Positions 45,582 through 57,915 of a stretch of DNA of 64,000 nt are shown one piece after another. Origin of the DNA: Amphibalanus amphitrite. Taxonomy: Eukaryota; Arthropoda; Thecostraca; Balanomorpha; Balanidae. The notes under the pieces were generated by a model. That model was not told the origin of the DNA and did no database searches. It saw nothing but the letters and a program-made list of their open reading frames with translations. Position numbers and translations under genes: made by a program. The stretch spans positions 124,001-188,000 of the forward strand of contig NW_024881848.1 of NCBI RefSeq assembly GCF_019059575.1, read 5' to 3'. Numbering within the stretch: the first letter of the stretch is position 1; every line of letters starts with the position of its first letter.

Positions 45582-47625
45582 GATTTGTGGAGTAGATTTA
45601 GTGACGACTGTGAGTGGGAGGCATTCGGCTGGATGTTGTTAGTTATGGATCTTGACCGGCGCGAGTGGCGACTATAGTTAGGGTGTTGTGTTGCAATGAA
45701 GTCTCTGTGTAATGGCTGTAGCCCGTCGTGAAATATAGCGATATGTTTACCGATACTCTGGTGTTTGGCCCGAGAACCACCATAACTTTTGGATGCTTCA
45801 TATGAACTTATCTATCAATTCATTTACTCGATTACACTTCAACCTAATAAGAGAGTTTGTCATCGGCTCATGATGAAATCCTATGAAGTTAATAAGAGCG
45901 CGTGTTTGTCGCCAAGCAACACGTCCACATCCAATGAACAACGTTGGTCGCTGCAGATACCTATGCGGAACTCATTTTCATGTCTGAACTGAGCCGTGAG
46001 TTACTATGGGAATACACTGACCACAGCTGACCACAAACATGATAGCCCCACGCCACATAAGGTAGTCCGGCGGCAACATGGTGGGAACTTATCAGAGACA
46101 GATATAGCACGGGTACGCCTATTCACTGATGCACACTAAAATTGTTTTCTGCTATTCTTTGACGCATCTGAGCCACCACGGAATAATAACGCTAGCGAAT
46201 GTGTGTAACATAAGTCCATATCAGCACATAACATCACATCGATCCTGATTATTTTCAATTAACCTCGCCAGCCAGTCATTTCTCGGATCTCTCTGGCATC
46301 TGCCCTTGGCTCAGTGATACCGATCTGACCGAGTTGGGCCGGTGGACTCCCCTCTGATCCTCACACCCTGACGGGCGGGGCCGTCCCGTTCCTCTGCGCT
46401 CCATACGTGACGTCTCAGACGGGGCCGGGTCAGTCTGGGCCTGCCAGTCTGCAGAGGGAACGGGCAGGCGGGGCCGTACCGGGCCGGTCCGTGCGCTCGG
46501 GCGGGGCGGTTTCGTGACGGCGGCCGGCGCCGTGACCGACCCCGGGGCGCGGACCGTGACCTCGGCCGGCCCCCGGTCAGCGCGGCCGGACAATGGACCC
46601 GGAGCCGGCCGGGCAGCGACCACCGCCGGCCTTGCAGCCGTCACGGGCTGTCGGTCTGAGCCGTCTCCGACGGGGCACGGCCGGGGTGCGTGTCGGCCGC
46701 GTGACAGACCAGCCACCGCCGGCTGTCGGCCGCGGGACGGATCAGTCACCGCCGGCTGCCGGCCGCGTGACAGACCGGCCACCGCCGGCTGCTGGCTGGG
46801 ACAGAGCTTGAGCTGAACACGGCAGCCGTGAGCCGCGACACGCCGTGGTATGGACTAAATGGGGGAAGAAGTAGGAAAGCTTGAGACTGAATTAACTTTT
46901 CTGTGTTTTTTTGCAGCACTTAACCTTCTGAAGTGAACGCAGTAACTTCTTTAAAACCAATGCAACACACATAATTTTTGACGAAATTGAAAAGATATGT
47001 TCGCTTTCGATCGAATCTTATATGAAAGAGTTCAAATACTACAGAACCGTTTTTACCTGATATACATGTGGTATCAGTTATATCAAGGACACCACACAGT
47101 GGAAGGGTCCTCCAGAAGCATATGCAATATGCATATCCTGCAACTGCACTACCCCGCACCACACCGCAGTACCGCTCGCCGTCCTGCAATCGCCGTCTCC
47201 GTTACTTCAATGACGCACTGTATCCACCTGCGGCTAACGAGGTGCCTTATTAGGCTCATTATGAGCGCCGTAAGCTACTGCCGACGTCCGGTCCTTTGTG
47301 ACAGCTCGACCGACCCCGGCTCGTCGGACTGTAACTGAGGGCCAGACACCGGCGGGGGGTGTGAGACCCGCTGGTGAAGATCCTTGTCCTTCGAGGGCTG
47401 CTGGGAGAGTTGGCTGTGTTGGCGTGTCAGAGGAGGCGAGACATGTGTTCCATAGTGTGACTGGAGGACAGTTGAGCCTTGCAGGTGACCGTGGTAGCGG
47501 CTTATATTAGCGGGTTACATGTATCCAGCATGGAAACAGCGAGGTGGAGTATGTGAAGAGGCTAGACGACCGGACGTTGTCAGATACGGTATTTTTGTAT
47601 CTTCGGTTGTTTACACAAAATATAG
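45582..47625 (+). other. GAS2-like intron 2, between ADAMTS and retroelement relic
   Basis: No gene supported. It includes a GC-rich block (46330-46800) that ends in a three-unit, 33-nt minisatellite (46690-46795; core CCACCGCCGGCTG, CGGCCGCGTGACAGACC). Confidence 0.6.
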
Positions 47626-48333
47626 CGCGCTCCCGTTCGGACCACCTACCGTATTGGCAGCGCTGTTCTGGAGAGCGTAGACGAGATCAAAGATCTTGGC
47701 GTCACAATTGACAGCAAGCTGTCATTTTCGGCGCACGTGTCCCGGATTGTATGCCAGGCAAACAGGGCCCTAGGCCTGATGATCAGAACCTTTCAGGCCG
47801 GGACTAAGAGATCGAAATTTAACAAACATACGTTACTCGTTACTTACTATGCCAATGTTCGTTCAATTTTGGAATACGGTTGCGTGGTCTGGGCGGGAGC
47901 GGCCAAATCCCACACAGAGCGGGTTGATCGTGTGCAGCACAAATTCTTGTTGTGGTTGAATAGCCACACATCCTCGCCATGTTCCTCTCTGTCCTATCCT
48001 TCTCTTCTGCATCATTTTGGTATTACATCACTGTCTGTCCGTAGAAACCAACACGACCTGCTCTTCCTGAGGAATATCCTGGCCGGTAAAATCCGTTCTT
48101 CTAACCTCCTTGGTAGATTTCCGCTCCATGTGCCGCCGCGATCAACCCGCTCACAGCGGCTCTTCGCCGAGCTTCCCTGGCGCGTACGGACCGTCGGGGA
48201 TGGTTTTCTGCGCCGACTACCGAGGGCCATGAACGTGTTTTTAACTAGAAGTCCCGCTGATGTTTTTAGCGATAGTTTCTACACTTTTAGAGGACACGTT
48301 TTAAACTATGTGAAAGGGCTGGAAGCGGCGTGA
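47626..48333 (+). mobile_element. 5'-truncated non-LTR retrotransposon, RT C-terminal part
   Basis: From 47626 the frame reads RTTYRIGSAVLESVDEIKDL, then GVTIDSKLSFSAHV and RSILEYGCVVWAG, and ends at TGA 48331-48333. KDLGVxxDxKLSFxxH and the LEYxxxVW motif are typical of the region just after the YxDD of Jockey/CR1-type reverse transcriptases. The catalytic palm is missing and a stop codon precedes the fragment, so it cannot be autonomous. A GT-rich tract follows the stop, as at the 3' ends of many such elements. Confidence 0.9.
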
Positions 48334-48439
48334 TCGCATCCGCTGTGCTTTTAGTGTTTCTTGTTTACTAGGCTTTTTAGGCTATTATTTATTTATTTAC
48401 ATCTCCTGTGTTTATAACCCTACGTGTTTTTATCTTCAG

Positions 48440-48488
48440 TGTGTGTGTGCGTATGTAGGTGTGTGTGTGTTGTGTGTGTGGGTGTGTG
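48440..48488 (+). repeat. (GT)n microsatellite after the retroelement
   Basis: Interrupted GT repeats about 105 bp after the retroelement stop; possibly its simple-repeat tail. Confidence 0.85.
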
Positions 48489-49979
48489 CTGTTTTACTGT
48501 CTCTTTGACTTCGCCTTTTAAGTGGACTTATTGTCTGTTGGCGATTTTAAATATACAAATAGCATCAACCGGAAACGAGGCAATTAGGACTTCTTACAAA
48601 CTAAACAAGGATAGATGCCTGACTACAAGTCTGCGTATCGCTTCTAGCGGCTCACCAAGCTACCAGAACGAGAACGGAAAAGCTGCAGCACCTCGTGTGG
48701 TAACAGCTAGCGAAAGTCTCTCAGTGAGCAGCCGGGCAGGCGTGAACTAAGTGCCCGGTTTCACAGAAGTCCCCGTCCGTAACTTATTGCTTCAGCGGCA
48801 ATTGAGTGTGATAAACCCGACTCCCCTCTGCAACGAGCCCAGAGACTGGCAGCGAACACTTCAGGGGCGCACCTCAGATTACGCCAAGTTCGGGAAGGAC
48901 CCTTGGGGGACGGGCGGTAACAAAGGAATCCCCAACAAATCCACAACGGAGTCGCGATGAATGCACAGCGAATCCATAGCGAGTTCACGGCGGAATCACA
49001 TCCAGGATTCACGGAAACGTAAGTCTGGTTCCGGTCACGACCAGCCGCGGTCACCCGGTCACGGATAGCTGCTCTCCTCCCTCCCCTCCTCCTCCCCATT
49101 TGGCACGGCATAGCGGCCCGCGCCGGATGTATTTATATAAAACCGGCGCGCCCCAGAGCCCCCGAGCGTGTCCAAGACTTCCGCGAGGTTCGTGCCTCAC
49201 TCGGCGAGCTTTTTTCCTACAAACAGTAACAAAGGAACGGGTTAGATTGAGTCTGGAATGGGTCTGAGAGGTCACACCGAAGCTTCAGTGTGAAGGTAGG
49301 TGAGGATTCGGAAGGACAGCGTCCCTGACGCGTGAAGTGGGAGCATCAGCGCCCACCTGCGGTTTTGGGCGACCGAGGAGACGGCGGTGCCACTCCGTGA
49401 CGCGGCAGGGACGCCCGTCACGGCGCCGTAACGCGTCACGTCACGGTACTGGCGTGACGCGGATGGCGGTGTGACACACGAGCCAGCGCTCTACGGGGGT
49501 GAGGCTTCTCTCATTTTCTGCGGGGTGTGATGACGCTAAAAGGTCATTACCACACTAACTTGGAACGTCGGCGGGATAGTCGTAACCAGCTCCGTTCCGG
49601 CTCCGTGGATGGGCCGATTCGCCGCATGAGTTCTCACAAAGCAGTACCGGTAGGAGCGCGACCTCTGCCGCGGCTGATTGGCTGCTTGATAACCGTCATC
49701 AGCCGCCGCTAACCCGTTCGTGATTGGTCGGACGACCCGTCCATTGTCACAGGGAAGTGACGCTTGGATTGAATTGGCTGTAAACTGAACACTTCAGCAC
49801 TCGAATGGTGCCCAGCTGTTCAGCATGACTCACTAATAGAGGTATGTTGATTGTTACCACGTGTTCATTACAGACAAAAGTAGGCTAATACATTCATGCC
49901 GATGTCAGCTGGGAGCTTTATCAGGAGGAGGTATGCAAGGTCGATTACGTAATCCCATGACCATCCTCCCTCCCTCCCA

Positions 49980-49981
<2 letters not shown>
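48489..49981 (+). other. GAS2-like intron 2, continued
   Basis: No exon supported. It contains one good TATA-like sequence and GTGACGC-rich sequence near 49390-49470. Confidence 0.5.
49134..49142 (+). promoter_or_regulatory. Candidate internal promoter (TATATAAAA)
   Basis: TATATAAAA between two GC-rich blocks, with GC-rich sequence downstream and no nearby open coding exon. It could drive an isoform that starts 3.4 kb before the GAR-domain exon at 52558. Speculative. Confidence 0.3.

Positions 49982-49983
<2 letters not shown>

Positions 49984-50036
<53 letters not shown>
49984..50036 (+). repeat. (CT)n microsatellite
   Basis: About 26 uninterrupted CT dinucleotides followed by a short CA run. 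Confidence 0.97.
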
Positions 50037-50037
<1 letters not shown>

Positions 50038-50039
50038 GG

Positions 50040-52557
50040 ACACACACACACAGCCAGCCCCACACCGCCGGCACACCCAGTCCGAGACCTGAGCCTGAGC
50101 GGAGAGCTGCGTTTGTTCCGCGCGGCCCCTGCGCCGATCTCCTAACGCCATGACCGGCGGCGTAGCACGTACGCGCTCGCTCTGCTCTTGACACACTGAC
50201 GGGCGGGCGGCCGAGTCAAGGCCAGCCTGCCCTGCCCTCCGCCGGCAGAGATAGGATGAGCGGCGGGCCGGCCGACCTGCCGGCCGGCTCCGGTGCTCAG
50301 TATGCGCGCCGGAGGACAGTCTGACGGGCGACGGTCGGCTCATGGCCAGTGGTCAGCCCGGACGGACCGCCGCACGGCCTTTTATGGCCGCTGGCCGGCC
50401 CCGCTCATGGTGACGCAGAAAGTGGGCCTGCCGGACGGGATCTTTCGTAGAGGTTCGGAGCTCTGAGGCTCACTAAGAGCACGACAGGGGTGTGGAAGCC
50501 ACCATGGGTCACATGCTGGAGGACAAGGCATTCTTCCTGAAACGAAAGCACACAAAGTTGAAGCTCATGTTAATACAAACGGTTGCAAAATGCAAAATAC
50601 CCCAGATGTCATATGACCAATGGAACCTAGTTCAAGCTCATGGCAACATGATCGCTTCGACGTCATTGCACTCCTAAAAACACCAGATCCATGTCTGCAC
50701 CTGCTGCGTGTTGGCGAGACCGGTCCTATCGACTACAAATGGGCTGCACATCGGCCCGAGGACTGGTCAGCGCTTCGGTCCATTGGCTACCATATTGGGC
50801 CCGGTGTGTTCACTGATCGATCCTATCAGAGACCCCGGCCGGTCCGATCGCCGAGTGTCGCCAGCACGCACCCTCCGCCGGAGGTGTGCGACACTCCTTA
50901 CCGAGCCCCCTGCGGCTGTTCAGAGGGTCCCGCTGTCGTGTTCATCAGCTAATTCCCCAAAACGGGGGTCCGTGGTGCTCCAAGCTGCATGTAACTTCAC
51001 TTCCAGATATAGGCTCACACAACACATGATACAGGGTAGCAACAGCTAATGGAAATGTTCATTGGTTGCATTTCACATCGATCGGGGATATTTTATCATA
51101 TAATCAGCATTGCTGAATGAAATCGCGCATATGTGTATGCATGATAAGTGCTTAATACGATCGTCGGTCATTTCATTTCCTACCAAAAGTCAGGTAAAAT
51201 AGATATGACTGCGCTGACAATCCAGATAACTACAAGGTTATTTCACACACAGACAAAAACCGAATGAGCTCATCTCACGTACATACCAAACGTCTATTCG
51301 TGCAAACAACAGAAAAAGTGCGGTTGCAAATTACCATCTGCCTAGAAAGGCATGCTCACTTCTTTAAGTGCACATTTGCTCGGTTCAGCAATTAGTAACA
51401 GACTCTGCAGGTTTCAAATTGATTAATAGGCTACCGTGATAAAGTAATCTGACAACAGCGCATCGTGGTCCGAACAATGCTTCTGGACGAAAGCCGCGGA
51501 AAACAAAAGGCGTCCGGGCGCAGAAGAAACTGTTAGCGTTACACAACACTGGCACTGGACCAACGAGTTTAGAGGGGCCGTTTATAAAGACCATCACAGA
51601 GTCGATGTACGATACAAAACAAAGGGAAGCTTATGTTCCTCGCCCTCTCAAAACGCAAATTCAGGACCTTCCCGACAGGCCAAACTGACCGAGAGCCACC
51701 CCAGTATAGCAGGCGGCTCTGTGTCCGGCTCCTGGCAAGGTCAAGGAGAGAGGCACGCATTGAGGTCAGCCCCAAACCACAGTCAATCAACGCACGTCTT
51801 AGGTAACACGGCATCAGGCTGTTTTTCTAACCTCTGCATCACCGAACGTCCGTCCGCCATCAGTTTCGGCTGTTCGCCTCAGCCGTAAGCGCCTGCTGTT
51901 TTTGTCAAAACATTCCATAGCCTGCTGGTAAGAACGCTCACATTATGACACCAGTCATTTATCATATCCCCCAGAATGTGGGTCATTACGTGCTATCATT
52001 ACGGTTAGCTTAGCCGAGACCCTGAGGGTCGCCGCTATTGTTTGCTGGCTGAAATGTCCTCAGGCCGGTCGTATACTTCTGAATTAGCCACCTGAATGAC
52101 ACACCTGCGCCCTTACTCTCGCAAGTCTCTCCTATGCCAGCATATTTCGTCCCACTAATTTATCTTCGGTATACCTACAGTAAGATTTTTTTCTCCATCG
52201 TCTATCCCAGTCCTACTTCAAGAGTATCTGTCTCCCATTTATCCTCCCCTGTCGAACCCTTCCCTCCATTTATCCCTTTCTTTTTAATATTCCGCCACCT
52301 TTCCCCCTTCACAATTCGACCTCTCCCTCATCAGACTGATGTCTCCTCTAATCTGACCCAACCCATTTCTGCAGTCTGACCCACAAGACCCTCCCACTGA
52401 CCGGCTGGCCTTGATCCCCCACACACGCACACACATTTCGTGTCCGCTTCGGCACGCGACTCTCCCGTCATCTCTCGGCGGAGGCTGTGACCTGCTGACC
52501 TGACCGACTGCGTGAGGTGCGTGTCAACCTCTGACCTCCCTCCCTGCTGTGTTACAG
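50040..52557 (+). other. GAS2-like intron 2, 3' end
   Basis: No exon or element recognised. The intron ends CTGTGTTACAG at 52557. Confidence 0.6.
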
Positions 52558-52665
52558 GTGCGTGACCTGCTCGAGCGGTGCACGTGTCCCAGCCAGTTCC
52601 CCATGATCAGAGTGTCGGAGGGTCGCTACCGCATCGGAGACACCAAGACCACCATCTTCGTCAGG
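52558..52665 (+). CDS. pigs: GAS2-like exon 3: GAS2-related (GAR) domain, first half
   Basis: Thirty-six codons, phase 0 at both ends (acceptor GTTACAG, donor AGG|GTGAGT). The product is VRDLLERCTCPSQFPMIRVS, then EGRYRIGDTKTTIFVR. CxC...xFPMxRVSEGxYRxGDxxxxIFVR is the microtubule-binding GAS2/GAR fold with the zinc-ligand cysteines of its first half. It lies 23.7 kb from the CH exons. Confidence 0.95.
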
Positions 52666-55146
52666 GTGAGTTCCATGACCGTGACCTTTGACCGGCGGGC
52701 CGGGAAACTTGACCCGTCATATGTGCTTGTGATCCGTGATTTTCTATCCGTGGCCTATGACCTGCGACCCGTGATACGCAGCTCACAACCTGCAACCCGT
52801 GACCCTTGGTAGATCACATAACCATGTGACGCTTTTACGTAACGTCAGAATCGCCCAAAGTTGCATCAGGGTGCTGAGGTTTAACCCCTTTCACTCGTTT
52901 GGGACCGGGAAGTGGTCACATTAAATTTCGCCGCCGCTCGTATCAATTTGTGCGCCCGCGCTGGCGTGTCATGATCTGGGTGCCACTGGTTGTGTTCCGA
53001 GCCAGGTGTTCCGATCTCGACTCGGTGCTGCTGTGATGATCAGATAATGGCCCCTTCCGTAGCTCGGATAATCGACGCCGGGCTGTTACATTGCTACCGG
53101 ACCCAGTAGAGCATTGCGGTTACAGAGGTGCCTCCAGCCTCATTGTAGTTTTTGTGACCGACTCTCTTCAGCCTCTTTTTGGGTATACATAAACAACGTG
53201 CATGGCGTCTGCTGGTGCACCGTCGAAATTTATTTCCCTTTATCGAAACTTCCCCAAAGTTGCTTTGCATTGCCCTTCTCTGCCTTGGCTCATGACCTGA
53301 TATTATTTGAAGTCCTGGCTGTAGATATGAGTCTAGTCAAGATCCAGTCTCCCCTATTTTTCGTGCAGAGATCGGCCTGACGTCAGTCAAAAGATCAGAA
53401 CCGTCCCTGAGATCAACACAGGTCAATCAGGCCCCGTCTAAACCGAGCCTTTGCCAAGTTCCGGCTCCCCTCCCCTGACCCTGACCGGCCGACCGCGGAC
53501 CGGCGGGTCCCATACAGACCGGAGCTGACCCCGTGACCCCGCGGACCGGGCCGTGACCCGACTGACCCCACCATTGTGCGGCACGCGCGGCACCGCTCCC
53601 TCACTCACGAGCTGTCACCGGGGACAGGCAGCCGAGGGGAGAGGGACGGAGGGAGGGACCGCAGTCATTGGAGAGGTCCAAGGCTCGGGTCTTGACCGAG
53701 AGGGTAGGAGAGGCGGAGATAGGGAAGCAAGAGAGTTGACAGGAGCCTGCATAGAGTAGGAGAGGGAGGGGAAATGAGTGGAGAAGGAACTGGGAAAAGG
53801 AAAGGGAAGGAGGGATTCTCGGGTGTCGCGTGCTGACCTGTAGGTACCGGTGACAGCCGTGAGTCGACCGTCCCGTCCCGTGTTCCGACTAACACGCCGC
53901 CTGCCGAGGTTAATAGGCTACTGCACGCTCGTGACGTCATCCGCCCCGTGTTCCGTTAATTGAATAGCGTGTACCGGCGCAGGCTGTGCGGGCCCGGTCC
54001 TCGCGCTAGGATTGCATGCTTCATGACGGCTGCCCAAGGTCGCTGATAGGCCTTGAGCAGAGGTGAGCGCAACTCGCGCCTACTTCTGTCTTCGCCGAAA
54101 AGGGTACTTGAGTGGGTATCAACAGTATGCAATATATTTGATACATCGGCTTTCAGGTCATGAAGCTTGTTTTGTTTGCGAAATACCACTAAAAGTTTGA
54201 TAACCTTGCCAGTAACAGCCTCATATCCCGTTTTTATGCCTGGATCCAACCATCACTGCGCCATTAACACCTTTTAACGGCCCGTGAAACATTTACCGCA
54301 CTCTGTCGGTGACTGGCTGTCGCAAGGAGTCACCTGCTGCTCGCACTGGACCGTTCATATTGTCCGTCAGAGGCGAGGTGTCACCCCCCCCCCCCCATCC
54401 GCCGTCGCCCCGGCTCGCCGCACCCCGGCGCCGACAGCCCAGCAGCTCCAGTCAGGGCATGCCGCGCGCCGCCACTTCTTTTGTGACGACCTTATGCAAC
54501 AGTGGGAGCGCGTGCGGAGAAAGCCATGTCATGTCACGTGCCATGAACTGGCGGCGTGTGCCGGGACTGCTGCCGGAACCGACTGCAATGTCCTCACTTC
54601 CTGCGCGCTCGCCTCTCACGAGCTGCAGCGGGCGGGCGCGGACAGTCCCGGAGACTTTGTGCAGCGGCGCTTTGTGTACCGCGGGGCGCGCTGGACGGGG
54701 AGGACGTCCGGAGCCGTGAGGAGGGCGACCAGCACGGAGGGCGTCGCCCCCGGCGGCTTCACGAGTGGCTGGCTGCACGGCGGTGGCACGCCACGCCGGC
54801 CGGCTGTAGTCGAGCTCCTGCCGGTCTGCTCGGTCCAAAGGCGCTCACCGGCGCCCGACCGGCCGCGGCGCCACACTCCAGGGCGTTACGCCTGTGTTGG
54901 TAGCCCGTTCGGCGGAGCTCACCGCCGTCTGTCGTGGTCCACTCGTCCCCTGCGCGAATGGATGACAAGGCGCACATAGTGCCAATGTGTACGCGTTAAC
55001 ACGCTGCTGTCATGTGCTTTCTGCTCTATGTTTACGCTGTTTCACTTATCACCTATCAACCTCAGTATTTCATTATGGTCACTCATATCACATTATCCTT
55101 TGTAGTCTCACCAGATTAACTCAGCGGTCTCTGACCCCTCTCACAG
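52666..55146 (+). other. GAS2-like intron 3
   Basis: A 2,481-bp intron. Open frames at 54284-54979 are GC-rich but without domains. The first 140 bases repeat CCGTGA and GACC words near the donor. Nothing else recognised. Confidence 0.6.
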
Positions 55147-55240
55147 GTGCTGCGTAACCACGTGATGGTGCGAGTCGGCGGCGGCTGGGACACGCTACAG
55201 CACTACCTGGACAAACACGACCCCTGCCGGTGCAAGGCTG
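55147..55240 (+). CDS. pigs: GAS2-like exon 4: GAR domain, second half
   Basis: Acceptor TCTCACAG, donor GCTG|GTGAGT (phase 1). It reads [20 protein letters not shown], then [12 protein letters not shown]. [28 protein letters not shown] is the invariant core that completes the zinc site of the GAS2 domain. Together with the previous exon the domain is complete. Confidence 0.97.
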
Positions 55241-56589
55241 GTGAGTGACCCGGCCGAGCTGGCCCGTCCCCAGCCGGACGGAGGCGGAGCTGACCCGTCC
55301 CCAGCCAGCCGGGCTGTCCTGTTCCCAGTCCGTTAGCTTTGAGAACGATCGCCGGGCTTTAGTTGAGGATTACCGTGGAAAAATAGTAGGCATAAACAGT
55401 TGCAGCAGCGGCCGAGGGTGGAGGTCGCTGCACCAATCGTGACAGCCGTGAATAGCTGACTGACAGCAGAAACGTGACACCCGTGACACTCAGTCTGACA
55501 CAAAAGGCGTGACACGCATGACACTTGGCCCGACACAGGGGCGTGGCCGAGTGACACTTGTTACATGTTAGACAGGTGACAGTTGTGACAGTTGGGCTGA
55601 CATAAGAGGCTAGCGCGTGACGGCGGCGGCTCAGAAGTGACCGCGACGTTGATTACATAGTGTGATGTGTCCGTGATGGCCACATTACCATACCAAGCTT
55701 AGGTCGACCCGAGAAAACGAACGGAGGGTGACCTGATTGTGAAGATATGCATATAGCAAGGACTAAATTTAGATCTACATCCGTGCATAGAATCGTACTT
55801 TACATGGCTAATGTCAAAACGGGACTGGATGGTGTCACGTGCCTCGTGCACATTACATTCACCGAGGTCCAAATTAGGCTCGACACTTTCAAAATAGCAC
55901 TTTTATAAAGTGAGACGGCCGTCACCTTCGTAAAGAATAGGTCAATCAGACGACCGCGGTCCGCAATCTATAACCTTGTGACCCGATATGGTCACCCGCT
56001 CCCCTGAGCTGTCCTCTCGGCCGCCGTCCCGTGCACGCCCGGTGCACAGCTCTGTGCACTGTCTGTGCACGGTGAGTGGAGAGCGCGGCGCGGCGATTTC
56101 TCACGACCGCCGGGTTACGCCTCGCACGAGCCGTCTGTGCACAGTGTGCACAGTGCACACAGCCGGTGCACGGTGGACGTGCGAGGCGGCGCGGCACGCG
56201 CGACACGATAACACTCCGAGGAGCTGGGAATGTCTCCAAGGCCGGCCCGACTCGACTGCAGGGCGGCGGGCAGGACAGTCGGGGGGGGGGGGGGGGGGGG
56301 CGGACAGTGGTCCGGTGAACCGTGTCCGGTCCGTTGGATGGTGTTTTGACTCCGGTCACGAGCGGTCACGGCGGGAGAGATGGTCCACCGACCGCGACCA
56401 CCCGGCTGTCGGACCCTGCTCTAACCGCAGCAAATTCACGTCCGCCGCCGCACGGCACTAGCGTCTGGGACTCTAACGGAATCGCATTCAGGCGTGCTTT
56501 AAATGTGTCAAAGGGCGACACAAAGCTTCCGGAAGCAAAGGGTCGCCTATTATCAAAGCGGCAAATATTCATTATTCATTAACAAAACG
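55241..56589 (+). other. GAS2-like intron 4, 5' part
   Basis: Start of an 8,175-bp intron. It holds GTGACAC-rich sequence (55440-55620), a GTGCAC cluster (56030-56175) and a 20-base G homopolymer near 56281-56300. No exon supported. Confidence 0.6.
56030..56175. promoter_or_regulatory. Cluster of the palindrome GTGCAC
   Basis: GTGCAC occurs about eight times in ~145 bp (for example GTGCACAGTGTGCACAGTGC near 56138). Dense hexamer palindromes may be a repeat relic or a protein-binding cluster. Confidence 0.45.
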
Positions 56590-57915
56590 CCCTATTCTAG
56601 TCTAGACTGTACCGCAATACACACGCTATAAGGCTGTCCCGCAATACCTTTAACCCTATTCCTGGCGGGCTCCGCCGGGACAAGAAACTGGCGGGGGGGG
56701 GCCGATTCGGCCCCCCCCTGAGATCTCGAGAACGAAGCAAGATAGCGACAAGCGGTAAACGGCATCGGATACGCACGGCCAAGATCTACAATTTTTACAA
56801 AGGTCATTTTCAGGTCAGGTCAAAGATGACGTCACAGGGGTCGAAAAAGTCAAAATGGCGGCGCTAGATATGGAGAGAGTTTTTCTCGAATAACTTTCGA
56901 ATTAGTCAAGATAGGAACAAACTAAGGGCATCATCGTGATCCTCTCGTCAATCCGCATCGAATGATATATATGTTGACCTCGAAAGGTCAAGGTCAAAGG
57001 TTGACCTCAGGTCACGTGACCTCGAGGTCATCATGTATATCATTCGATGCGTCTTGACGAGCTGAACACAATGAGACCATCCACGCGTCTGTATCTTGTT
57101 CCTGTACGGAGTTATTGGCCAAAAACCTTTGGTGACCTTTGATGACGTCACATGACCTCACAGCTGCCCAACAGCAAAACAGACCTCAAGGTAGTGAAGG
57201 TTGATCGTATATGAAGTCATGTATGGTATATGGGGCCATTCCGACCCGTTTTAGTGGTAAAAACAGGGAGTTGATTTTTCCCCCATTGACTTATAATGGG
57301 GAGGTCGCAAAATTGACCTGACCTTAGGTCACCGATATCAAAATTCCGAGATATACAAATTGCACATACTGGTACCCTAACTAAACCCTGAAGAGAAGAA
57401 ATTGATCGGTCAAAAACTCTAGCTCTGGCGTGATTGCAAACTTTTCTGAGGTAGGGTCACCAAACCGCCTCTGGTGACCTGACCTGAGGTCAGATCAACT
57501 CAAAATTTTCAGACATGTTGCGTAGAAGCCTTTTAGGAAAAGTCAGAAAATTTGAGCTTCCTAGCTCAACGCGTTTGGGAGAAATAACCAAAAAACCTCA
57601 GGGGGGGGCTCCTGAGGCCCCCCCCCCGCCAGGAATAGGGTTAAGACTGATTTTAGACTGCCGTCCCGCAATACCTATAAACGCCTGAAGGTAGACTGTC
57701 CCGCAATACAGACGCCTGATATTAGACTTTCCCGCAATACAGACAAAGGCCTGATATAGGACTATCCCGCAATAACTGCAAACGCCTGATTTTAGACTGT
57801 TCCGCAATACCTATAAACGCCTGAAGGTAGACTGTCCCGCAATACCTATAAATGCCTGAAGGTTGACTCTCCCGCAATACAGACGCCTGGAGGCAGACTA
57901 TCCCGCAATATGCAA
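56590..57915 (+). repeat. Minisatellite (TCCCGCAATACCTATAAACG) split by a hairpin element
   Basis: Two units lie at 56600-56650 and about eight more at 57645-57915, each ~33-38 nt with the core CCCGCAATAC and GCCTGAAGGTAGACTG. The hairpin element copy 3 sits between them, inside a unit. Confidence 0.9.
56650..57644. mobile_element. Hairpin-ended TTAA element, copy 3 (995 bp)
   Basis: TTAACCCTATTCCTGGCGGG at the left and its complement at the right, flanked by TTAA at 56650-56653 and 57641-57644. Hairpins: G-run/CCGATTCGG/C-run (56692-56718) and G-run/CTCCTGAGG/C-run (57601-57627). The left end has a second TIR copy (ACTGGCGGGGGG near 56687). The interior, dense in AGGTCA, is nearly identical to copy 4 in the opposite orientation. 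It interrupts a minisatellite unit at CCGCAATACCT|TTAA, direct evidence for TTAA targeting. No coding capacity. Confidence 0.9.

Noticed and set aside
50492..50677. 61-codon open frame starting MEATMGHMLEDK
   Set aside because: No domain, no neighbouring splice sites in phase, and short enough to occur by chance.
54284..54979. 231-codon open frame in GAS2-like intron 3
   Set aside because: GC-rich DNA, no domain, competing overlapping frames on both strands, no splice sites joining it to the flanking exons in phase.
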